Both the position numbers and the translations under genes were made by a program. A DNA stretch of 50,923 bases from Flavobacterium sp. (GTDB lineage Bacteria > Bacteroidota > Bacteroidia > Flavobacteriales > Flavobacteriaceae): the NCBI GenBank assembly GCA_026390995.1, contig JAPLEX010000016.1, positions 1 through 50,923 of the forward strand. The letters are read 5' to 3'. Shown here piece after piece: positions 1-8,170 of this stretch (position 1 is the stretch's first letter; each line of letters begins with the position of its first letter). A model generated the notes under the pieces. That model worked only from the letters and a program-made list of their open reading frames with translations, did no database searches and was not told the origin of the DNA.

Positions 1-2
1 TG

Positions 3-3000
3 AATACAGAAATCAATGGTTTAACCATGGGTGGTGTTGGTTCTGGAACTACAATTGACTACGTTCAAGTATCTCATTCTAATGACGACGCTTTTGAGTG
101 GTTTGGTGGATCTGTAAACTGTAAACACTTGGTTTCTTTCAGAAACTTAGATGACGATTTTGACACCGATAACGGATACAACGGAAACGTACAATTTGGT
201 TTATCTGTAAGAGACCCACAAGTTTCTGATGCGCCTGCTGTTTCTACTTCTGAAGGTTTTGAATCAGACAACAATGCATCAAGTACTTCAGTTTCTCCTT
301 ATACTGCTGCAATTTTCACCAACATGACTATGGTAGGACCAAACTTCCGTTTAGGTTTACCTAATGGTGGAACTTTGGCTTCTGGTTACAAACGAGGAGC
401 TCGTATCCGTAGAAATTCACAGTTGAAAATTTACAACTCTGTCTTTATGGATTACAACGAAGGTGTTCACGTAGATGGTTTAACTACTGAAACTAACGCC
501 TTAAACGGAACTTTACAATTTAGAGACAACGTAATTGCAGGCACAATAAATACAGCAAAAGTTTACCAAGTAAATACTTCTGGTAACAATGCTTCTTTTA
601 ACATCGCTACTTGGTATGCGGCCAGTAACAATACTACTGCCACTACAAACGCTGGATTGTTAGTAAATCCTTACAACAGTACTTCAGCTACAATTTATAC
701 TGGGTTAGATTATCGTCCAGCTGCTGGTTCTATCTTGTTGAACTCGGCTAACTTTAGCGAAACTGCTCTTGGTGCTGCAACTGCTTTGGTTGCTCCAGAA
801 GTTGCTTCACCTGTTAACTTGTGCTACACACAAGTGGCTTCTCCATTGACTGCTACTTTATTGGGTGGTACTTCATTAAAATGGTACACTGTCGCTACAG
901 GCGGAACTGCTTCGACTACTGCTCCAACTCCGGCTACCACTGTAGTGGGTACAAAAACCTATTATGTATCTCAAGTTCGTAATGGAATTGAAAGTTTACG
1001 TACTGCTATTGTAGTGAATGTAAATGCATTGCCTACAACTCCTAGTTTAATCATCGGAACTGCTGCTCAAGGTGTTTTGGTAGGAACTGCTACTACAGCA
1101 ACTTATGCTACTACTGATGTAGCCGGTGCTGTATCCTACACTTGGTCTGTTCCTGCAGGAGTTAACATTATTTCTGGTCAAGGAACTACCTCAATTGTGG
1201 TAAATTTCTTGAACGTGGCTCCTGGAGCTGGTACAATTGGTAATTTATCTGTTCGTTCGGTAAATGATAACGGTTGTTCTAGTGCTGCTAAAACATTGTC
1301 TTTAACTAAAGCCTTGCCTACTGCACCAGTTCTTTTAACATTGACTAATGGTGTAACTACTACAGGTATAACTAACATTAGTGCTTATGTAGGAACTACA
1401 ACAGCTTTAACGCTTACTGCTGGAAATGTAACTACAGCTACTGGATATGCTTGGAACTTGCCTGCAGGTGTAAACCAAGTTAGCGGTGGAAATTCAAGCA
1501 TTATCCAAGTAAACTTTGCTGGTTTGAACGCTGCCGAGATTACTGCTGTTGTAATTGGCGTAAGTTCAGTGAATGGTGTAGGTACTTCTACAACTGCTAA
1601 AACCTTGTCGTTAACTAGAGCGTTGCCAACTGCACCACTAGTGCTTTCTATGACTAACCCTGCTTCTGCTACGCCAACTACAGCAATCACAAACGCAAGT
1701 ATGTTTATTGGAACTTCAACACCATTAACATTAACTGCTACTGCTGTAACTACTGCTGCAAATTATGTATGGACCTTGCCTGCCGGTGTAAACCAAGTAG
1801 GTGGTGGTGCTAACGATAGAATTATCCAAGTAAACTTTGCTGACGTTCCTGCCGGAAATTCAGGTGTTGCCTTAAACATTAGTATTGCAGCCGCAAACGG
1901 TGTGGGTACTTCAGCTTTGAAAACACTTGCTTTAACTAGAACAGTGCCTACAGCTCCAACCACCTTATACTTGACTGATCCTGCATCGGCTACGCCAACC
2001 ACAGCGATTACAGCAAGTTCATTGTACATAGGTACTTCAACTACTTTAACACTTACTGCATCTGCAGTAACAACTGCGTCATCTTACAGTTGGACATTAC
2101 CAGCTGGTGTAAACCAAGTAGGTGGTGGTGCTAATGACCGCATCATCCAAGTAAATTTTGCTGACGTTCCTGCCGGAAATGCGGGTGTTGCTTTGCCAAT
2201 CACCGTTTATGGTGTAAATGGTGTAGGTTCATCGGTAGCGAAAACACTTGCATTAACACGTGTGTTGCCTTCAACGCTTGTAACAGTAACAGGTCAAATT
2301 GGTGCAATTTGTGGTGGAAGTAGCTACAGCTATACCATGACTCCTGCTTTGTATGCCAACGCTTACCAAATTATTGCTCCGGTAGGTAGTATTGTTACTT
2401 CTGCAAGCAATTCTTCAAATGCATCAGATGTATTAGAAACTAGCGACTTGACTTTCTCAGTTGCTTTGCCTGCAAACTTCTCAACATTAGCTGATAAAAC
2501 GATTAAGATCTACAGTAAAAACGGTGTTGGATTAAGCGCTACTTATAAAGTATTAACCTTAAACCCTGCCTCTCCAACTATCCCTGCAGTAAACGGTGGA
2601 ACTACCTTTACTACTTGTGCTAACGTGACTTTCTCGGTAGCTGATATGGTAGGTGCATCTTCGTACACTTGGACTGTGGCCAATGGTGCGGTAATCGTGA
2701 GTGGTCAAGGAACAAACACAGTAGTTGTTTCTTTTGCTGCAGTAACTGTACCAAGTACTTTATTACGTGTGAAAGCTATTTCTAACTGTGGCGTGGCTGG
2801 TGCTGATAAATACATCTCTTTAACTAATGTTGCTTGTTTTACTGGTAACAACGATACCACTGCTAAAATTTCTAACGTGTCTGAAGTGTATCCTAACCCT
2901 GTGGTGGATGCCTTTACGCTAGAAATGCAGTCTTCTAAAGCGACAGCTGCTCAAATGCAGGTATATACTTTTGAAGGGAACTTGTTGCTTAGCAAACAAA

Positions 3001-3128
3001 TCAATTTAGCCGAAGGAGAAAACACTGTTTCTGAATCAGTATCTGAATTGAAAAAAGGACTTTACATTGTGAAAATCACCAACGAAGCTACAAATGATGT
3101 TGTAGTGAAAAAGATGATCAAACAATAA
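3..3128 (+). CDS. T9SS-exported beta-helix / PKD-like repeat protein (5' partial)
   Basis: A large surface or secreted protein, function unknown. The frame is open to the left edge, so the start and signal peptide lie outside the window; the ATG at 27 is internal. The first ~250 residues resemble the right-handed beta-helix domain common in Bacteroidota exported proteins (Asp/Asn/Gly-rich turns such as NLDDDFDTDNGYNGN). An Ig-like segment follows, then at least four PKD-like repeats of about 106 residues, each with a (W/Y)xxPAGVN core and an LPTAP-like linker. The last ~80 residues are a type A sorting domain (VYPNPVVDAF near its start, GLYIVKI and a basic KKMIKQ end), so the protein should cross the outer membrane through T9SS. 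A TonB receptor gene follows on the same strand beyond a terminator. Start, full length and substrate are unknown. Confidence 0.85.
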   Translation, partial: NTEINGLTMGGVGSGTTIDYVQVSHSNDDAFEWFGGSVNCKHLVSFRNLDDDFDTDNGYNGNVQFGLSVRDPQVSDAPAVSTSEGFESDNNASSTSVSPYTAAIFTNMTMVGPNFRLGLPNGGTLASGYKRGARIRRNSQLKIYNSVFMDYNEGVHVDGLTTETNALNGTLQFRDNVIAGTINTAKVYQVNTSGNNASFNIATWYAASNNTTATTNAGLLVNPYNSTSATIYTGLDYRPAAGSILLNSANFSETALGAATALVAPEVASPVNLCYTQVASPLTATLLGGTSLKWYTVATGGTASTTAPTPATTVVGTKTYYVSQVRNGIESLRTAIVVNVNALPTTPSLIIGTAAQGVLVGTATTATYATTDVAGAVSYTWSVPAGVNIISGQGTTSIVVNFLNVAPGAGTIGNLSVRSVNDNGCSSAAKTLSLTKALPTAPVLLTLTNGVTTTGITNISAYVGTTTALTLTAGNVTTATGYAWNLPAGVNQVSGGNSSIIQVNFAGLNAAEITAVVIGVSSVNGVGTSTTAKTLSLTRALPTAPLVLSMTNPASATPTTAITNASMFIGTSTPLTLTATAVTTAANYVWTLPAGVNQVGGGANDRIIQVNFADVPAGNSGVALNISIAAANGVGTSALKTLALTRTVPTAPTTLYLTDPASATPTTAITASSLYIGTSTTLTLTASAVTTASSYSWTLPAGVNQVGGGANDRIIQVNFADVPAGNAGVALPITVYGVNGVGSSVAKTLALTRVLPSTLVTVTGQIGAICGGSSYSYTMTPALYANAYQIIAPVGSIVTSASNSSNASDVLETSDLTFSVALPANFSTLADKTIKIYSKNGVGLSATYKVLTLNPASPTIPAVNGGTTFTTCANVTFSVADMVGASSYTWTVANGAVIVSGQGTNTVVVSFAAVTVPSTLLRVKAISNCGVAGADKYISLTNVACFTGNNDTTAKISNVSEVYPNPVVDAFTLEMQSSKATAAQMQVYTFEGNLLLSKQINLAEGENTVSESVSELKKGLYIVKITNEATNDVVVKKMIKQ

Positions 3129-3148
3129 TCAACCCTTTCCAAAAAATT

Positions 3149-3174
3149 AAAGGCGCCTTAGGGCGCCTTTTTTT
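3149..3174 (+). terminator. Rho-independent terminator after the T9SS protein
   Basis: Perfect 9-bp stem (AAAGGCGCC at 3149-3157, GGCGCCTTT at 3162-3170) with a 4-base loop and a T run. It separates the first gene from the TonB receptor gene. Confidence 0.9.
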
Positions 3175-3232
3175 ATGTTATTTAGTAACAGTTTCTTTAC
3201 ATATTGATAATATAGGTAGCCGCCTATGAAGG

Positions 3233-3240
3233 TAATTTTG
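3233..3240 (+). promoter_or_regulatory. Candidate -7 promoter element of the TonB receptor gene
   Basis: TAATTTTG matches the Bacteroidota -7 consensus TAnnTTTG and lies 32 bases before the ATG. No clear TTTG is seen 17-23 bases upstream. A short inverted repeat (ATAGG 3212-3216, CCTAT 3222-3226) covers the spacer and could be an operator, which is weak inference. Confidence 0.45.
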
Positions 3241-3271
3241 CAAGGAATTTTCAACCCTTAAGGAATATAAA

Positions 3272-6205
3272 ATGAAAACACTTTTACAATGGATTTTTTT
3301 ACTGGTAAGCCCTATTTTGCTTAGTCAAACAAACGGTGGCTTAAAAGGAACTGTTTTAGACGAATCAAACGGCAAACCCGTTCCTGGGATTAATGTAGTC
3401 GTGAAAAACACCAAATATGCGCTATCCACCGACATGGATGGAAATTACATTTTTCGTTCTATTCCTGCAGGAACCTACGAAGTAGAATTTTCGTCGATGG
3501 GCTATGCGTCAAAACTCATTTCTGAAGTAATTATCAAAGAAAAAGAAATTACCGACTTGAGTCCTTCTTTGGGCGAGCAAAAAAATATGCTGAACGAAGT
3601 AGTAATTACCCGTACCAAAGCCAAAACAGAATCAGTAAAATCCTTATTGATTGCACAAAAAAACAGCATCAGTGTGTCTGATGGTATTTCTGCCGAAACC
3701 ATCAAAAGAACACCAGATAAAAGCACCTCTGACGTGATCAAACGTATTTCGGGTGCCAGTATCCAAGACAATAAATTTGTGATCATCCGCGGATTGAATG
3801 ACCGTTACAACACGGCTTTCATTAACGGTTCTCCTCTTCCGAGCTCGGAGCCAGACAGAAAAGCGTTCTCCTTTGACATTTTCCCGTCAAATATGATCGA
3901 TAATTTGATCATCAGCAAAACGGCTACTCCCGATTTACCTGGAGAATTTGCTGGAGGAGTTGTGCAGATTACCACCAAAAGTGTACCAGACAAAAACTTC
4001 CAAGCCTTTAGCATCGGAACCGGGTACAACACCGTGACTACCGGACAAAAACAAGTGTCGTATGTGGGCGGAAAATTGGACGATTTAGGCATGGACGATG
4101 GATCTAGAGATTTGTTCCCAATTCCATCAAACTTAGCGGCCAATAACCCAAATGATCCCAACAACGTAGCTTGGGCAAGCGCTTATGCAACCGCTACCCA
4201 AGGCGATTGGAATTTGTTTGACAAAACCTTTACGCCGAATATGAGCTTGCAATACACTTTGGGAAGACAATTTTCTATTGGGGAGAAATCATTGGGCGCC
4301 TTGGTTTCCTTGACCTATAACAAAACCAATTTGTTTCAAGAGACTATTCGTAGAAATTACAAAGAAACTGTTGTAGGTCAGGCCAACACTATAACCGAAG
4401 ATTTTCTAGACAAAAATTACAGCGAACAAGTTTTGGCTGGTGCCTTGGCAAATTTTTCATTCAAAATAAACAACAACAACTCAATTAGTCTCAAGAACCT
4501 TTACAGCGTCAACTCTGAAGACAAAGTAATTATTCGTACCGGTCAATCCGGTTTAGATGAAGGAGATCCTCTTGACCCTTCTACTTTCTTTAATTTTATC
4601 AATAATGCTCGTTGGTTTACCAGCAATAAAATAATGTCTAGCCAATTAAACGGCGATCATTATTTCTCCAAAAGCAAAATAAAAATCAACTGGAATGGGT
4701 CGATCAGTAAAGTTTCTAGATCAATTCCAAATCTTCGAAGAAACTCTTACTTGCTATATTATACCCCTAATTATGTTGCGCAAATAAGCCAAGCAGTAAA
4801 TTCCCAGTCAGCTGGTAATATTTTCTATTCGCAAAATGACGAGACAATTACGTTTGCCAAAACGGATATTTCTAAAAAATTTACCTTTACCGACAACGTA
4901 AGTGCCGAAATTAAAACAGGATTTTCGATGCAAAATAGAAACAGAAGCTTTGACGCCAAATTCTTGGGTTATGTAACGATGAACAATTTTGATCCTAACG
5001 GTACCGGACAATTGTTGTCATTGCCAGACAGTGAGATCTTCAGTCCTGCAAACATGGGAGTCTTAGGGAATGGGGAAAACGGATTAAGTATGCTTAATGT
5101 AACTTCTCCAAAAGACAAATATGAGGCTTCATCTAAATTGAATGCGGGCTATGTTATGGTGGACAACATCTTCAATAAATGGCGTTTGGTATGGGGCGTG
5201 CGAGTAGAAAACTATACGCAAACCTTAACCACTAGAAATGATGGCGGGCCGATAAACCTAAACAATACACAACAAGATATATTGCCGTCCTTAAACGTGA
5301 TTTATGCGATTAATGCCAAGAAAAACTTCCGAATCAGCTACTCTAAAACCTTGAACCGTCCGGAGTTTAGAGAATTGGCTCCGTTTAAATTCTACGATTT
5401 CCAAACCCAATTCAACACCCAAGGTAGTATAGACTTGAAAATTGCTACGATAAAAAACTTTGACCTCCGTTATGAAGTATATCCGGGCAAAGGCCAATTG
5501 TTCTCGTTTAGTGTGTTTACCAAACAATTTGAAAACCCCATCGAGATTAAAGCATCTCCTAACAATCCAAGAGAAGTATTCTACAGGAATGCGCCTTCGG
5601 CCAAAAACTCCGGATTTGAAATCGAGTTTAGAACCTTGCTTAGCAGCCTAATGGGCAGAGAAGCCGGTTCGTCGCTAGACAACTTTACCTTGTTTTCTAA
5701 CGTAGCCTTAATATACTCAGAAGTACAAGTAGCAAATGAGCCAGGACTTAGCGATGCGCAAAAATTCCGCCCGATGCAAGGCCAATCGCCTTATGTGTTG
5801 AATGCCGGTTTACAATACATGAATAACGGTTGGAGTGCTTCTACTTCGTTGAACCGTGTGGGGAATCGTATTGCGATAGTGGGTGTGCCACAAGGGGATT
5901 CTGGCGAGCCTACCCTTTGGGAAAAATCAAGAACCTTAATGGATCTACAAATTGCCAAAAGCTTTATGGACAACAAATTTGAAGTGAAATTGAACGTGCA
6001 AAACTTATTGGCGCAAGATCAGATTTTCTACCGCAACAATGATACGCGCGTGCGCAACAGCCAAAACTACAACACCATCTTAGACTCCGATTTCGAGAAA
6101 ATATTGTTTAATGCAAATAATTATTACAATCCGGACAAAGATGACTTAGTTTGGTCTACCAAATACGGACGTACATTCTCCTTGTCTGCAACCTATAACT
6201 TCTAA
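3272..6205 (+). CDS. TonB-dependent outer membrane receptor (SusC/RagA-like)
   Basis: Gated outer-membrane transporter for an unidentified ligand, energised by TonB-ExbBD. It has a signal peptide (about residues 1-19, ending LLSQ). A carboxypeptidase-regulatory-like beta-sandwich follows (about 22-108; GGLKGTVLDESNGKPVPG, then STDMDGNYIFRSIPAGTYEV). Next come a plug domain (about 115-235; VIIRGLNDRYN and PGEFAGGVVQITTKS) and a long beta-barrel that ends in an aromatic outer-membrane residue (SLSATYNF). At 977 residues it is normal for the family. No SusD homologue lies beside it, so it is not a standard polysaccharide locus. The preceding T9SS repeat protein may be a partner, but a terminator separates them. 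Confidence 0.9.
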   Translation: MKTLLQWIFLLVSPILLSQTNGGLKGTVLDESNGKPVPGINVVVKNTKYALSTDMDGNYIFRSIPAGTYEVEFSSMGYASKLISEVIIKEKEITDLSPSLGEQKNMLNEVVITRTKAKTESVKSLLIAQKNSISVSDGISAETIKRTPDKSTSDVIKRISGASIQDNKFVIIRGLNDRYNTAFINGSPLPSSEPDRKAFSFDIFPSNMIDNLIISKTATPDLPGEFAGGVVQITTKSVPDKNFQAFSIGTGYNTVTTGQKQVSYVGGKLDDLGMDDGSRDLFPIPSNLAANNPNDPNNVAWASAYATATQGDWNLFDKTFTPNMSLQYTLGRQFSIGEKSLGALVSLTYNKTNLFQETIRRNYKETVVGQANTITEDFLDKNYSEQVLAGALANFSFKINNNNSISLKNLYSVNSEDKVIIRTGQSGLDEGDPLDPSTFFNFINNARWFTSNKIMSSQLNGDHYFSKSKIKINWNGSISKVSRSIPNLRRNSYLLYYTPNYVAQISQAVNSQSAGNIFYSQNDETITFAKTDISKKFTFTDNVSAEIKTGFSMQNRNRSFDAKFLGYVTMNNFDPNGTGQLLSLPDSEIFSPANMGVLGNGENGLSMLNVTSPKDKYEASSKLNAGYVMVDNIFNKWRLVWGVRVENYTQTLTTRNDGGPINLNNTQQDILPSLNVIYAINAKKNFRISYSKTLNRPEFRELAPFKFYDFQTQFNTQGSIDLKIATIKNFDLRYEVYPGKGQLFSFSVFTKQFENPIEIKASPNNPREVFYRNAPSAKNSGFEIEFRTLLSSLMGREAGSSLDNFTLFSNVALIYSEVQVANEPGLSDAQKFRPMQGQSPYVLNAGLQYMNNGWSASTSLNRVGNRIAIVGVPQGDSGEPTLWEKSRTLMDLQIAKSFMDNKFEVKLNVQNLLAQDQIFYRNNDTRVRNSQNYNTILDSDFEKILFNANNYYNPDKDDLVWSTKYGRTFSLSATYNF

Positions 6206-6224
6206 TCATTCGATTATAAAATAC

Positions 6225-6256
6225 AAAAGGAGCTGTAAATACAGCTCCTTTTTTTA
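6225..6256 (+). terminator. Rho-independent terminator of the TonB receptor gene
   Basis: A 12-bp stem (AAAAGGAGCTGT at 6225-6236, ACAGCTCCTTTT at 6241-6252) with loop AAAT and a T tract, just after the stop codon. Confidence 0.9.
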
Positions 6257-6263
6257 TACCAAA

Positions 6264-6291
6264 AAAGGGTAAGATTTGCGTCTTACCCTTT
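6264..6291 (-). terminator. Terminator of the leftward xth-ompA pair
   Basis: Hairpin AAGGGTAAGA (6265-6274) / TCTTACCCTT (6281-6290). Read on the minus strand it is followed by a T run (AAAAAA at 6261-6266 on the plus strand). It lies between convergent genes beside a second hairpin. Confidence 0.8.
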
Positions 6292-6313
6292 CTTTATTCT
6301 TGTAAATTAATCG

Positions 6314-7273
6314 CTACAACTCGTTTAACATTTTGGAAATCTCATCCAATTTTGGCGTTAAAATAATTTCGATTCGGCGATTTTTGGCTTTGTTTTCTGG
6401 GCTATCGTTGGCCACTAATGGCGCATATTCGCTTCGGCCGGCAGCCGTGAGATTCAGGCAATTAATTCCTTTATTCTCAGACAAAATAGATACAATGGCG
6501 GTGGCTCTTTTGGTTGACAAATCCCAGTTATCGGTAATCGCTCCAGAACCCGCATAGGCATCGTTATCGGTATGCCCCTCAATTAAAACTGAAATATCAG
6601 GGTTTGCAGCCAATACTTTTCCCACCTCTACCACTGCTTTTTTTCCCTCTACTCCTACCGCCCAGCTTCCTGAACCAAATAGCAATTTGTTTTCCATAGA
6701 AACATATACTTTGCCATTTTTCTCTTGCACGGTAAGCCCTTTTCCTTCAAATCCACGCAAGGCTTTAGACAATGTTTCTTTTAGTTTTTTCATGGCGGCG
6801 TCTTTGGTAGCCATCATGCCTTCCAATTCAGCCAATCGCTTGGAGCTTTCTTGCAAGTCGTTTTTCAATTTGTCTAAGCGCTCTTGTTCGGCCGCCAAGG
6901 CTTTTCCTTTGGCTTCCAACTGGGCCAACAATTCACGGTTTTTGGCCATGTTACTTTGTAGGGCTTCGTCGCTGTTTTTTTCTAAAGCGGCATACGAAGC
7001 TTGTAGGGTTTTTAAACTTTTATCGGTGGCGGTAAAATCAGCCAAGTACTTATCGCGTTCTGATTTTATTTTGTCGTGTTCCGTTTTTAAAGCAGCCAAA
7101 TCTAAATCCAATTGGTTTTTGGCTTTGGTACACGCTTCGTTGTCATCTTGCAACTGGCGGTTTTCTTTCTTTAAATCGGCAAATTTATTCTCTAAATCGG
7201 TGTACAATTTTTTGGACACACAAGAGCTAGTTACCGCTAATACTAAGAAGGCTAAGGAGATTTTACGTTTCAT
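6314..7273 (-). CDS. OmpA-family peptidoglycan-binding lipoprotein
   Basis: Outer-membrane lipoprotein that probably tethers the envelope to peptidoglycan. The N-terminus is a lipoprotein signal with a lipobox-like TSSC and the acceptor cysteine near residue 18. Residues ~25-170 are Lys/Glu/Ala/Leu-rich with heptad spacing, so a long coiled coil is expected. The last ~130 residues form an OmpA C-terminal domain: IEGHTDNDAY, then DLSTKRATAIVSIL, then NKAKNRRIEIIL, which hold the conserved Asp and Arg that bind diaminopimelate. At 319 residues it is typical of coiled-coil OmpA lipoproteins of this phylum. It lies 17 bases downstream of exonuclease III on the same strand and is probably cotranscribed. 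Confidence 0.9.
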   Translation of the reverse strand: MKRKISLAFLVLAVTSSCVSKKLYTDLENKFADLKKENRQLQDDNEACTKAKNQLDLDLAALKTEHDKIKSERDKYLADFTATDKSLKTLQASYAALEKNSDEALQSNMAKNRELLAQLEAKGKALAAEQERLDKLKNDLQESSKRLAELEGMMATKDAAMKKLKETLSKALRGFEGKGLTVQEKNGKVYVSMENKLLFGSGSWAVGVEGKKAVVEVGKVLAANPDISVLIEGHTDNDAYAGSGAITDNWDLSTKRATAIVSILSENKGINCLNLTAAGRSEYAPLVANDSPENKAKNRRIEIILTPKLDEISKMLNEL

Positions 7274-7290
7274 ATGTTACAATTTAGGGT

Positions 7291-8052
7291 TTATTCAATT
7301 TCTACTGCCGTTGGACAATGGTCAGAATGTTTTGCTTCAGCTAAAATGAAGGCTCTTTTTATACGGTCTTTCAAGGGTGCACTCACCAAGCAATAATCAA
7401 TGCGCCAACCCTTATTCGTTGCTCTAGCGCCAGCTCGGTAACTCCACCAGGTGTAGTTATGCGGTTCTTTGTTTAGGGCTCTAAAACTGTCTACAAATCC
7501 ATTTTTTAAAAACGCATCCAACCAGGCGCGTTCTTCGGGCAAGAAACCAGAAACAGTTTTGTTGCGCACCGGATCATGAATATCAATGGCTTCGTGGCAG
7601 ATGTTGTAATCGCCACAAATAATCAAATTGGGGATTTCTTGTTTGAGGGTGTCAATATACTGCTTAAAATCATCCATGTACATAAACTTATGCCCCAAAC
7701 GGTCGCTGTTGGTACCCGAAGGCAGATACAAACTCATTACCGAAATGTCGTCAAAATCTACGCGGAGGTTTCGTCCTTCAAAATCCATGTGCGAAATTCC
7801 CGTGCCAAAAACCACCTTTTTGGGTTTTGTTTTAGACAAAATGGCTACGCCGCTGTATCCCTTTTTTTCGGCTGGAAACCAATAATGGTAAGGATAACCG
7901 GCCAATTCTATATCTAAAGTTGGAATTTGATCGGGTGTGGCTTTTATTTCTTGCAAGCAGATTACATCGGGGTTGGCCTGTTGCAACCAATCTAAAAATC
8001 CTTTAGAAATAGCTGCACGAATGCCGTTCACATTGTAAGAAATAATCTTCAT
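7291..8052 (-). CDS. xth: Exodeoxyribonuclease III (AP endonuclease)
   Basis: Cytoplasmic base-excision repair enzyme that cuts 5' of abasic sites and removes 3' blocking groups. The 253 residues match the ExoIII/EEP phosphatase fold throughout. The N-terminus KIISYNVNGIRAA supplies the metal-site Asn, DVICLQEIKA holds the metal-binding Glu, LIICGDYNICHEAIDIHDP has the catalytic Asp/Asn pair, and HSDHCPTAVEI is the closing Asp-His motif. FLDWLQ and WRIDYCLVS are also as expected. Full length, intact, and the first gene of a two-gene leftward unit with the OmpA lipoprotein. Confidence 0.95.
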   Translation of the reverse strand: MKIISYNVNGIRAAISKGFLDWLQQANPDVICLQEIKATPDQIPTLDIELAGYPYHYWFPAEKKGYSGVAILSKTKPKKVVFGTGISHMDFEGRNLRVDFDDISVMSLYLPSGTNSDRLGHKFMYMDDFKQYIDTLKQEIPNLIICGDYNICHEAIDIHDPVRNKTVSGFLPEERAWLDAFLKNGFVDSFRALNKEPHNYTWWSYRAGARATNKGWRIDYCLVSAPLKDRIKRAFILAEAKHSDHCPTAVEIE

Positions 8053-8076
8053 CCCGTAAAATTAGTTTAAGCCTTT

Positions 8077-8084
8077 CAAAAGTA
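8077..8084 (-). promoter_or_regulatory. Candidate -7 promoter element of xth
   Basis: Read on the minus strand this is TACTTTTG, matching TAnnTTTG, 25 bases from the xth start. It diverges from the olsF promoter element at 8138-8145. No -33 element was recognised. Confidence 0.45.
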
Positions 8085-8137
8085 GTAAAAAAGTGATGGC
8101 TTGCTTTAGAAAAAAAAATAAAATTGGAGTTTTTTGT

Positions 8138-8145
8138 TATCTTTG
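8138..8145 (+). promoter_or_regulatory. Candidate -7 promoter element of olsF
   Basis: TATCTTTG matches TAnnTTTG and would start transcription around 8152. This decides the start codon: the in-frame ATG at 8093 lies upstream of the promoter, while the ATG at 8171 lies downstream. Confidence 0.55.
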
Positions 8146-8170
8146 TTTCACTTCAAAAAAACAAATATTC

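Noticed and set aside
3272-6205. Polysaccharide utilisation locus with SusC
   Set aside because: No SusD partner, glycoside hydrolase or sensor/regulator adjoins the receptor.
8093-8170. N-terminal extension of OlsF from the ATG at 8093
   Set aside because: It precedes the promoter element at 8138-8145 and encodes a Lys/Phe/Cys-rich stretch unlike the family start.
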